This document shows positions 1 through 5,297 of a DNA stretch of 5,297 bases, piece by piece; position 1 is the stretch's first letter; the number at the start of each line of letters is the position of its first letter. The notes beneath the pieces are model-generated. The model did no database searches. It was not told the origin of the DNA and saw only the letters and a list, made by a program, of their open reading frames with translations. The stretch spans positions 1-5,297 of the forward strand of contig SLIO01000352.1 in NCBI GenBank assembly GCA_007135635.1. Reading direction: 5' to 3'. Source of the DNA: Methylomicrobium sp. (GTDB taxonomy: Bacteria > Pseudomonadota > Gammaproteobacteria > Methylococcales > Methylomonadaceae). A program made the translations under genes and the position numbers.

Positions 1-1
1 A

Positions 2-1291
2 AAAATCTGGCGCGGCCGTTTAGTCAACAAGCGTAAAAACGGAGACCTTTATCTGGCGGAGCTGACGATTGCACCGATGCAGGACGAACAGGGCAAAATC
101 ACGCATTATATCGGCATGCAATGGGATATCACCCAGTCATATACTGCAGAACAAAAGTTGACCAATCAGAAGCAATTGATCGAGTCGGTGATCAATGCAT
201 CGCCGGTTGCGATGGTTGTCATCGACAAAGATGATCGCGTCGTCCTGGATAACCAAGTCTATAAAATGATGATCAGCGATCTGGGCTTAACCGAACCGGT
301 GTTGTTTTTTTTGAAGCTGTTACGCTTAGACATGGGCGATCTATGGCAATACGCGGCCTGCAAAGAACGCGGCTTCGTCAATAGGGAGCTTCGAATCGAA
401 GGCATCGAAAAGCGAAGTACGCGTTGGTACTCTTGTTCCGGCAATTGGTTCGCCGAAAAGGAGACTGGCGCCGATGCATTTTTTTCCGGCGAAACCAAAG
501 ATTATTTACTGCTCAGTTTCAGCGATATTACGCAACAACGCCGTCAGCAGGAAGAATTGCACCTGCAGAATCTTCGCACCATTATGGCCGAGGAAGAGCA
601 AATTCGAAGCATCCGCGAGACCTTGCTCGGTGCGATGCACCAAATTAGGCAACCGTTAAATCAAATTAGTGCAGCAATCAACATCATGAGTCATCGCAAC
701 GATATTCAAAACCATCCACTGAGAGAGCTGCTCGAACAAGTCGGCGCGAAAGGCGCAGAAACTCTGGAAACCTTGCAGAGATGCGTACCTGAAATCCCCG
801 AAACCGCCGTGATTCCGCTCAATTTGAACCAAATACTGCATGAAGTCGTAGAGCTTAGCAGCTATAAACTTTTGGCTAACGGCATCATAATCGATTGGCA
901 GCCCAGTTCGACGCTGCCTTCGGTATTAGGGTCAGAAAACAAGCTGCGCATGCTGTTCAAACAATTAATCGATAATGCGATAGAAGCGATGAACCGCGCA
1001 GGTATCCGCGATCGTTCGATTGCCATTGCAACGCATGTCGACAAAGAACGTGTCAATGTCTCGATTGAAGATACCGGCCCCGGCATCCCGGCAGACCAGC
1101 GCATCAAAGTATTCGAACCTTTTTACACGACCCGTCCGATGGGCACCATTAAGGCTGGAATGGGTTTAGTTCTGGTTCAGGAAATCGTCAATCAACACAA
1201 AGCCGGTATCGAAATCGATCCGAATTATCATCAAGGCTGCCGATTCAAAATCGGTTTTCCAATCTATCGAAACTCTAAAACCAAACCATAA
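2..1291 (+). CDS. nifL: NifL, redox- and nitrogen-responsive anti-activator of NifA (5'-truncated by window edge)
   Basis: The reading frame is open from base 2, well before the first ATG at 77, so the gene enters from the left; 429 residues are visible. By the length of Azotobacter NifL (about 519 aa, from memory) roughly 90 residues are missing, including most of the FAD-binding PAS1 domain. Visible residues 1-45 are the end of PAS1, with the NifL-like pattern W-x-G-x-L-V-N-x-R-K and LYLAELT. A second PAS-like domain covers about residues 58-177, then a coiled-coil linker, a histidine-kinase-like H region (MHQIRQPLNQ, His at visible residue 213), and a GHKL ATPase domain with N box (DNAIEAM, Asn 325), G1 (EDTGPGIP, about 356-363), F box (EPFYTTRP) and G2 (GMGL, 386-389). 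In the known family NifL binds NifA directly and blocks it under oxygen or excess nitrogen rather than acting by phosphotransfer. The position directly before nifA agrees. The call is firm; signal sensing is inferred from the family. Confidence 0.95.
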   Translation, partial: KIWRGRLVNKRKNGDLYLAELTIAPMQDEQGKITHYIGMQWDITQSYTAEQKLTNQKQLIESVINASPVAMVVIDKDDRVVLDNQVYKMMISDLGLTEPVLFFLKLLRLDMGDLWQYAACKERGFVNRELRIEGIEKRSTRWYSCSGNWFAEKETGADAFFSGETKDYLLLSFSDITQQRRQQEELHLQNLRTIMAEEEQIRSIRETLLGAMHQIRQPLNQISAAINIMSHRNDIQNHPLRELLEQVGAKGAETLETLQRCVPEIPETAVIPLNLNQILHEVVELSSYKLLANGIIIDWQPSSTLPSVLGSENKLRMLFKQLIDNAIEAMNRAGIRDRSIAIATHVDKERVNVSIEDTGPGIPADQRIKVFEPFYTTRPMGTIKAGMGLVLVQEIVNQHKAGIEIDPNYHQGCRFKIGFPIYRNSKTKP

Positions 1292-1294
1292 GTC

Positions 1295-2821
1295 ATGTCC
1301 GAACGTCTGCTATTGGTCGAATCCGAACTGGATACGCTGTTTCTTATCAGTCAACTACTGAACAGCACCCGGGATTTGCGCCATAAATTGCGGGGTATCC
1401 TTGAAATACTGCATAATCGTAACGGCTTGCATTTCGGAATGATTACATTGCGTGATGTCGACGACGATAGCATGAGCGTCTGCGAAGTGTATGGCGACAA
1501 CATCAATAAATCGGTGCGCTATCAGCCCGGAGAAGGTCTGGTCGGCGCGATTCTGGATGAAGGCTGCACTATCTTGGTCGATAGAATCGCCAACGAACCT
1601 CGCTTCTTGAGCAAACTGGGCTTGTACAATCCTGATCTTCCTTTCATTGGTTCTCCGTTGTCCGTGGACCAAGGTGAAGTCGTCGGCATACTGGCCGCGC
1701 AACCGGCCGATGCCGATTTTCTCGGCGAAAAGGCCCGTTTTCTCGAAATGGTCGCTAACCTAATAGCACAAAGCGTCAATTCGCTCAGAGCAATCGAGCG
1801 AAAACAAGATCAATTGACCAACGAGCGCGATTATCTGAAACAGGCGCTGGTCAAAAACTACCGCTTCGAAAACATCATCGGACACTCCGAACCGATGCTG
1901 AAAGTATTCGATATCATCCGGCAAGTTGCAAAATGGAACACGACCGTGCTGATCCGCGGCGAGTCCGGCACCGGTAAGGAAATCGTCGCCAGTGCGATAC
2001 ATTTCAATTCCGCCTGCGCCAACGGCCCGTTTTTAAAATTGAATTGTGCCGCGTTGCCGGACACGCTACTAGAATCTGAATTGTTCGGGCACGAGAAAGG
2101 CGCTTTCAGCGGCGCGATCGGCCAACGTAAAGGCCGCTTCGAACTCGCCGACAACGGCACGCTTTTTCTCGACGAAATCGGCGAAATTTCAGCCTCGTTC
2201 CAAGCCAAGCTATTACGGGTACTGCAAGAAGGCGAATTCGAGCGTGTCGGCGGCGTCAAAACCTTAAAAGTGCATGTACGGGTAATTGCCGCAACGAACC
2301 GCAATCTTGAAGAAGAAGTCGCAGAAGGGCGGTTTCGTGAGGACTTGTATTACCGGCTTAATGTCATGCCGATTTATATGCCGGCGCTACGCGAACGTAT
2401 CGAAGATATTCCTGAATTGGCTCAATTTTTACTTAAGCGCATTTCCAAGCATCAAGGAGGGCGGCCTTTGGAAGTCAAGGAAAGCGCATTGCGCATCTTG
2501 ATGAAGCATCATTGGCCCGGCAATGTCAGGGAATTAGAAAACCGGCTCGAACGCGCCGCAATCATGAGTCAGGACGGCATCATCGACCGCGACGTGGTCG
2601 CCGGCACCGGCTTGGAAAACGAAATCGGCGTCACGCTGGCGCCGCAGCCTATCCGTAACATGGATTTACTCGATGAAAATCTGGACGAACGCGAACGCGT
2701 GATCGCCGCACTCGAACAAAGCGGCTGGGTACAAGCCAAAGCGGCGCGCCTGCTCGACATGACGCCAAGACAAATCGCTTACCGAATACAAACGCTCAAC
2801 ATTCATGTGAAGCAGATTTGA
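1295..2821 (+). CDS. nifA: NifA, sigma-54-dependent activator of nif genes
   Basis: This 508-residue protein has the full NifA layout. An N-terminal GAF domain spans about residues 25-165, an AAA+ sigma-54 interaction domain about 190-420, and a Fis-type helix-turn-helix about 470-503 (QAKAARLLDMTPRQIAYRI). Visible AAA+ motifs are Walker A GESGTGKE (222-229), the sigma-54 contact loop GAFSGA (269-274, with Ser in place of the usual Thr), Walker B FLDE (Asp293, Glu294), sensor I AATNRN (332-337), the FREDLYYRLNV arginine-finger region (347-357) and sensor II WPGNVREL (407-414). No CXXXC pair lies between the AAA+ and DNA-binding domains, so oxygen control should come through NifL rather than NifA itself. 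The ATG lies 3 bp after the nifL stop with no clear Shine-Dalgarno sequence, which suggests coupling to nifL translation. The C-terminus overlaps the proposed draT start. It activates nif promoters by remodelling sigma-54 polymerase from upstream sites. Confidence 0.97.
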   Translation: MSERLLLVESELDTLFLISQLLNSTRDLRHKLRGILEILHNRNGLHFGMITLRDVDDDSMSVCEVYGDNINKSVRYQPGEGLVGAILDEGCTILVDRIANEPRFLSKLGLYNPDLPFIGSPLSVDQGEVVGILAAQPADADFLGEKARFLEMVANLIAQSVNSLRAIERKQDQLTNERDYLKQALVKNYRFENIIGHSEPMLKVFDIIRQVAKWNTTVLIRGESGTGKEIVASAIHFNSACANGPFLKLNCAALPDTLLESELFGHEKGAFSGAIGQRKGRFELADNGTLFLDEIGEISASFQAKLLRVLQEGEFERVGGVKTLKVHVRVIAATNRNLEEEVAEGRFREDLYYRLNVMPIYMPALRERIEDIPELAQFLLKRISKHQGGRPLEVKESALRILMKHHWPGNVRELENRLERAAIMSQDGIIDRDVVAGTGLENEIGVTLAPQPIRNMDLLDENLDERERVIAALEQSGWVQAKAARLLDMTPRQIAYRIQTLNIHVKQI

Positions 2822-3669
2822 ATTCGGCTAACGAAACAAGCAAAGTCCCTTTTGCAGAACCGATGCGGACCATTGCCGACTATTGCCACAGTAGCAATCT
2901 TATCGGCTTGTCGACTGAGTGTATCGCCAGCGTCATGTTTAACAAACTTCCCAAGCCACTGCATATCGCGGGAACCCGGGAGGCTGCCTCAGGGCTATTT
3001 GAACTCTTGGCGAAACAATCGACACCTGAGGCATCCGGAAGCCTATTTCAAGACTATATGTGCGTCGTATTCGGTTTCGAATCCGAGCAGCGTTTAGCGG
3101 ACGATGCAACCGGCAGACGTCGATTTCGTAATAGCTATCTGCGCTTGATACAAGACTGGGGAATGGACTCGAACAATGCACAAGCGGCGGTTTTCAAAGG
3201 TTGGGTCGAAAGCCGTTTCGGCTTGTTTCCGTCCTATCACAAGCAACTCATCACCGGCTTCGGCACGAAGGCTTGGATCAGCTACATCGAAGAAAAGATG
3301 AACAGCCGTTATCATAATAACTGCATCTATATGCAATTGGATCTACTCTACGAATATTGTCAATGTATCATCGAACGATTCCACATTCCGGCAAAAAGCC
3401 ATAAAACTTTGTATCGCGGTGTCGATGCGCTTAACGATTGCATCATCCGGCATGAAAACAAATACGATAAAATCGTGCGTTTTAACAATCTGGTATCTTT
3501 TACCGATAGGCCGGACACCGCCAGTGAATTCGGCGCTTACATCCTGAAGACCGAAGTACCGATGGTAAAATTAATTTTTTTTAACGACCTACTCCCCCGC
3601 CATGCCTTACGCGGCGAAGCGGAATATTTGGCGATCGGCGGCGCCTACCGGGTCCGGGTGAGCTATTGA
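2818..3669 (+). CDS. draT: DraT, NAD+--dinitrogen-reductase ADP-D-ribosyltransferase
   Basis: DraT transfers ADP-ribose from NAD+ to a specific arginine of the nitrogenase Fe protein, switching nitrogenase off in response to ammonium or loss of energy. The 283-residue product is near the usual family length (about 275 aa). It contains blocks I recognise from DraT proteins: PLHIAGTRE (47-55), KGWVESRFGLFP (127-138), YHNNCIYMQLDL (165-176) and LAIGG near the C-terminus. It also has elements matching an R-S-E ADP-ribosyltransferase fold: Arg200 in TLYRG, Ser227 in LVSFT, and an E-x-E pair at Glu267/Glu269 (RGEAEYL). The E-x-E form is typical of arginine-directed transferases. The start given is TTG, whose TTGA overlaps the nifA stop by 4 bases, with a weak GAAG 5 bases upstream. 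The next in-frame start is ATG at 2863 (residue 16), which has no visible ribosome site but would keep every conserved block. The product is cytoplasmic and pairs with draG 13 bp downstream. Identity is firm; the exact start is uncertain. Confidence 0.95.
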   Translation: MNSANETSKVPFAEPMRTIADYCHSSNLIGLSTECIASVMFNKLPKPLHIAGTREAASGLFELLAKQSTPEASGSLFQDYMCVVFGFESEQRLADDATGRRRFRNSYLRLIQDWGMDSNNAQAAVFKGWVESRFGLFPSYHKQLITGFGTKAWISYIEEKMNSRYHNNCIYMQLDLLYEYCQCIIERFHIPAKSHKTLYRGVDALNDCIIRHENKYDKIVRFNNLVSFTDRPDTASEFGAYILKTEVPMVKLIFFNDLLPRHALRGEAEYLAIGGAYRVRVSY

Positions 3670-3678
3670 GGTAAAGGA
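3668..3678 (+). promoter_or_regulatory. Ribosome binding site of draG
   Basis: GAGGT (3668-3672) overlaps the draT stop and AAAGGA (3673-3678) follows, placing two purine-rich anti-16S matches 10 and 4 bases before the draG ATG at 3683. This is the clearest Shine-Dalgarno in the window and supports the ATG start. The other junctions (nifL-nifA, nifA-draT) have weak or no sites, so draG may be translated more independently than its neighbours. Confidence 0.7.
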
Positions 3679-3682
3679 AAAA

Positions 3683-4567
3683 ATGATTAACGAGTCTTTA
3701 CTAGACAAAGCATTGGGAGCCTATCTCGGTTTTGCTTGTGGCGATGCGCTCGGTGCGACGGTCGAATTTATGTCTCCGAAACAGATTCAAAGACGTTATG
3801 GAGTTCACCGGGACATCATCGGCGGTGGATGGCTAGCGCTTGAACCCGGTCAAGTCACCGACGACACGCAAATGTCGCTTACGCTGGGACAAGCGATTAT
3901 CGATCATCGAGGCTGGAACCCGATCGCTGTGGCCGACGGGTTCCTTGAATGGTTCGAATCCGACCCGCCCGATATCGGCAATACCTGCAGGCGCGGACTC
4001 GAACGTTACCGAAAAACCGGTGAATTGCTTGGCCCGCCTCGCGAGGACGATGCCGGCAACGGCGCATGTATGCGCAACCTGCCGGTCGTACTGGCGACGA
4101 TCAAGCGCCCGGATTATTTTATTGAATGGAGCCTGCAGCAAAGCCGCATCACGCATAACCACCCCATATCCGATGCGGCGACCTTGGCCCTCGGGTGTAT
4201 AACCGGACAATTGCTCAACGGTCAAACCGTCGATGCCTGCTATCGCGTAGCAGAAAACCTGATTTCCGAATATCCGGAATTCGCTTATTGCCCTTATCCG
4301 GGTGAATCATCGGCCTATATTGTCGATACCGTACAAACAGTGTTGCATTGTTTTTTCAATAATGAGGATTTCGAATCCTGCCTGACCGCAACCGTCAATC
4401 AAGGAGGAGACGCAGATACCACCGGAGCCCTGGCCGGCATGCTGGCAGGCGCGCGATATGGCGTGCAAAACATTCCTAAGCGTTGGCTGAACCGTTTGGA
4501 TTTTACGGTTTCCGATACAATACACGCTCAAACGCCTGTGTTGATCGATATTGCACAATGTCTTTAA
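3683..4567 (+). CDS. draG: DraG, ADP-ribosyl-[dinitrogen reductase] glycohydrolase
   Basis: DraG removes ADP-ribose from the modified arginine of the nitrogenase Fe protein and so reactivates it. It is a dinuclear-manganese member of the ADP-ribosylglycohydrolase family. The 294-residue length equals that of Rhodospirillum rubrum DraG as I recall it, and the metal and active-site residues fall at matching numbers: Glu28 in GDALGATVEF, Thr59-Asp60-Asp61 in VTDDTQMS, Asp97 and Asn100 in PPDIGN, His158 in RITHNHP, and Asp243, Asp245 and Thr246 in GGDADTTG. No key residue appears missing, so the enzyme should be active. It begins 13 bp after the draT stop behind a strong ribosome site and is the last gene of the apparent nifL-nifA-draT-draG unit. 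In other bacteria DraG activity is controlled by PII/GlnB-family proteins and membrane sequestration through AmtB; no such partner is visible here. A more general ADP-ribosylglycohydrolase is unlikely given the adjacent draT. Confidence 0.96.
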   Translation: MINESLLDKALGAYLGFACGDALGATVEFMSPKQIQRRYGVHRDIIGGGWLALEPGQVTDDTQMSLTLGQAIIDHRGWNPIAVADGFLEWFESDPPDIGNTCRRGLERYRKTGELLGPPREDDAGNGACMRNLPVVLATIKRPDYFIEWSLQQSRITHNHPISDAATLALGCITGQLLNGQTVDACYRVAENLISEYPEFAYCPYPGESSAYIVDTVQTVLHCFFNNEDFESCLTATVNQGGDADTTGALAGMLAGARYGVQNIPKRWLNRLDFTVSDTIHAQTPVLIDIAQCL

Positions 4568-4586
4568 ACAAGAGAAGCACTTCACC

Positions 4587-4613
4587 ATGAAGAACAATAA
4601 GTTAATTCGATAG
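4587..4613 (+). other. Possible short peptide frame or gene remnant after draG
   Basis: ATG at 4587 is preceded by AGAGAAG at 4571-4577 (spacing 9), a fair ribosome site, and opens an 8-residue peptide (MKNNKLIR) ending in TAG. The ATG sits in the loop and right arm of a small perfect inverted repeat, CTTCA-CCA-TGAAG (4580-4592), which could mask it. The frame meets another stop soon after the TAG, so if it was once a longer gene it is badly decayed. I do not recognise the peptide. Chance is a good alternative explanation. Confidence 0.15.
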
Positions 4614-4725
4614 CTTGCCATACCATCGCAAATCGTTTGACTCACCTGAAAGACATCAGAAGTTTCATGTGTGAACTGCCGAATTTAGAATCAAAGCCAT
4701 GTATACTGAACTATCACATCGGAAG

Positions 4726-4741
4726 AGGCATAGAAATAGCT
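4726..4741 (+). promoter_or_regulatory. Weak candidate sigma-54 (-24/-12) promoter
   Basis: The sequence AGGCATAGAAATAGCT carries the invariant GG (4727-4728) and GC (4739-4740) ten bases apart, plus the CA after GG, as in the sigma-54 consensus TGGCAC-N5-TTGC. The flanking T and the TT before GC are not matched. Transcription would start near 4750, about 60 bases before the ATG at 4813. No TGT-N10-ACA NifA site was found in the intergenic region. The match is weak and could be chance. Confidence 0.2.
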
Positions 4742-4812
4742 TATCGCAAGGTAATTGCTCAGCATCTCCCCCTCTTTTTTCCTTGACAGTGTAAAACTAG
4801 CGGATTCAAACA

Positions 4813-5297
4813 ATGAAAAAAACCAATGGTTTATCATCTTAATTGTGGCAGCCATCCTATTTCTACCGATTTCGAACTTGATCGGCTTGACCGGCGAAAA
4901 CGAGCCGATTGAAGTGATTTCAGGCAAATCGGACAAATTCACAAAGGCTTCGCAGATATTGCAAAACAAATGCGTCGATTGCCATTCCCCCGGCATGACC
5001 CGCATGCCGATCTACGCTAACTGGCCGATCGCAAAACAAATGATGGAGCACGACATCGAAGAGGCCAGCGAACGACTGTTGCTGACGAAAAAAGCTTATA
5101 GCGGCAAGGAAACCCTTTCGCCGCTGATGCTCGCCCGACTGGAGGGCGTCGTTCGCAATGACAGCATGCCGCCGGCGCTATACGTTTTGATGCACTGGGA
5201 CGGCAAGTTTACCAATGACGAAAAGGCGACGATTCTCGCCTGGATCGCCGAAGAACGGAGCAATCATCCATGGAGCCGGGACGCCGCCAATAAATTC
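4813..5297 (+). CDS. Membrane-anchored or exported haem-binding (c-type cytochrome) protein, possibly a cytochrome c peroxidase N-terminus; frameshifted start, 3' end outside window
   Basis: From 4815 to the right edge there is an open frame coding about 160 residues. It begins with a hydrophobic segment (WFIILIVAAILFLPISNLIG, 4827-4886), a membrane anchor or signal peptide. A haem-binding domain follows, with a CVDCH (CXXCH) covalent haem site at 4971-4985, then the MPIY-AN-W pattern and a conserved NDSMPPALYVLMHWDGKFT block (SMPP from 5163). This layout resembles the haem_bd-type domain that in some proteins precedes a di-haem cytochrome c peroxidase/MauG domain; the second part would lie beyond the window. 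The likely role is periplasmic electron transfer or peroxide removal. The only nearby ATG (4813) is one base out of frame because of an A7 run (4816-4822). With A8 the protein would start MKKNQWFII, a normal N-terminus. As written, the ATG frame stops after 9 codons (TAA at 4840-4842), and the protein frame has no start except TTG at 4755 or GTG at 4845, neither with a well-placed ribosome site. Family is fairly sure; start and integrity are not. Confidence 0.75.
4816..4822 (+). repeat. A7 homopolymer at the start of the haem-protein gene, site of an apparent one-base frameshift
   Basis: Seven A's directly follow the ATG at 4813. The ATG frame reads M-K-K-T-N-G-L-S-S then stops, while the -1 frame encodes the transmembrane segment and CXXCH domain. 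One extra A would join the ATG to that frame. Lysine codons AAA AAA allow ribosomal or polymerase slippage, so some full-length product is possible even from the sequence as given. Two T8 runs elsewhere (305-312 in nifL, about 3575-3582 in draT) keep their frames intact. Confidence 0.7.

Larger units (their letters stand above)
4568..4812 (+). other. Intergenic region between draG and the haem-binding gene, no convincing gene
   Basis: This 245-base stretch holds no coding frame I can support. It contains a 9-codon open frame at 4587-4613 and a weak sigma-54-like sequence at 4726-4741. A TTGACA hexamer at 4783-4788 lies too close to the downstream ATG to serve it, and a T6 run at 4775-4780 has no stem before it. 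I found no clear rho-independent terminator after draG, so the draG transcript may read into the next gene or end by Rho. Base composition is AT-richer to the eye than the flanking genes, as expected for non-coding sequence. Confidence 0.6.

Noticed and set aside
77..1291. ATG at 77 as the true start of nifL
   Set aside because: The frame is open to the window edge and the upstream residues match the NifL PAS1 domain, so 77 is an internal methionine.
1858..2304. 148-residue open frame on the - strand inside nifA
   Set aside because: It lies opposite the conserved AAA+ motifs of NifA and its Ser/Pro-rich product looks like an antisense shadow of coding sequence.
3833..4225. Overlapping open frames on both strands inside draG (120-130 residues)
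   Set aside because: draG has every expected metal-site motif through this stretch, so the other frames are shadows.
4668..4718. NifA upstream activator site (TGT-N10-ACA)
   Set aside because: TGT at 4668, 4670 and 4700 were checked; none has ACA at the N10 spacing (the 4700 TGT has ACA at N13).
4745..4780. Terminator from GCAA-GGTAA-TTGC followed later by T6
   Set aside because: The stem is only 4 bp and the T run begins about 16 bases after it, so it does not form a rho-independent terminator.
4783..4810. TTGACA at 4783-4788 with TTCAAA at 4805-4810 as a sigma-70 promoter
   Set aside because: The -35 hexamer is perfect and the spacing is 16, but the -10 is poor and transcription would begin at or after the ATG at 4813, leaving no leader or ribosome site.
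4691..5005. 104-residue open frame on the - strand
   Set aside because: It overlaps the CXXCH haem domain on the + strand, which has clear family motifs; the reverse product shows no recognisable domain.

Overview
The window carries one end of a nitrogen-fixation regulatory locus, entirely on the + strand. The order is nifL (5' end missing), nifA, draT, draG, a short intergenic region, and the start of a haem-binding, cytochrome-c-peroxidase-like gene that runs off the right edge. A NifL/NifA pair, in which NifA lacks the inter-domain cysteine motif of oxygen-sensing NifAs, together with DraT/DraG points to a diazotrophic gammaproteobacterium. The haem-binding cytochrome resembles proteins I associate with methanotrophs (Methylococcales), so a methanotroph is my best guess. 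That placement is inferred from gene content only.

Region 2-2821 holds the transcriptional control pair. NifL is the anti-activator that senses redox and nitrogen status and NifA is the sigma-54 enhancer-binding activator of nif genes. They are separated by 3 bp, so they are probably translationally coupled. Region 2818-4567 holds the post-translational control pair. DraT ADP-ribosylates an arginine of the nitrogenase Fe protein (NifH) and DraG removes the group. The apparent draT start (TTG) overlaps the nifA stop, and draG follows draT by 13 bp with a good ribosome binding site. All four genes therefore look like one transcription unit, whose promoter lies left of the window.

Region 4568-4812 has no convincing gene. 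It holds a 9-codon open frame and a weak sigma-54-like GG-N10-GC sequence, and no clear terminator. From about 4813 to the end there is a membrane-anchored or exported haem protein with one CXXCH site. Its obvious ATG is out of frame with the rest of the protein because of a run of seven A's; eight A's would restore a normal N-terminus. This is either a sequencing error, a recent frameshift, or slippage-dependent expression, and it is the oddest feature of the window.

The genes are all from recognisable families and I see no undescribed system. The points most worth attention are the physical linkage of nitrogenase transcriptional and post-translational control in one apparent operon, and the A7 frameshift of the downstream haem protein.
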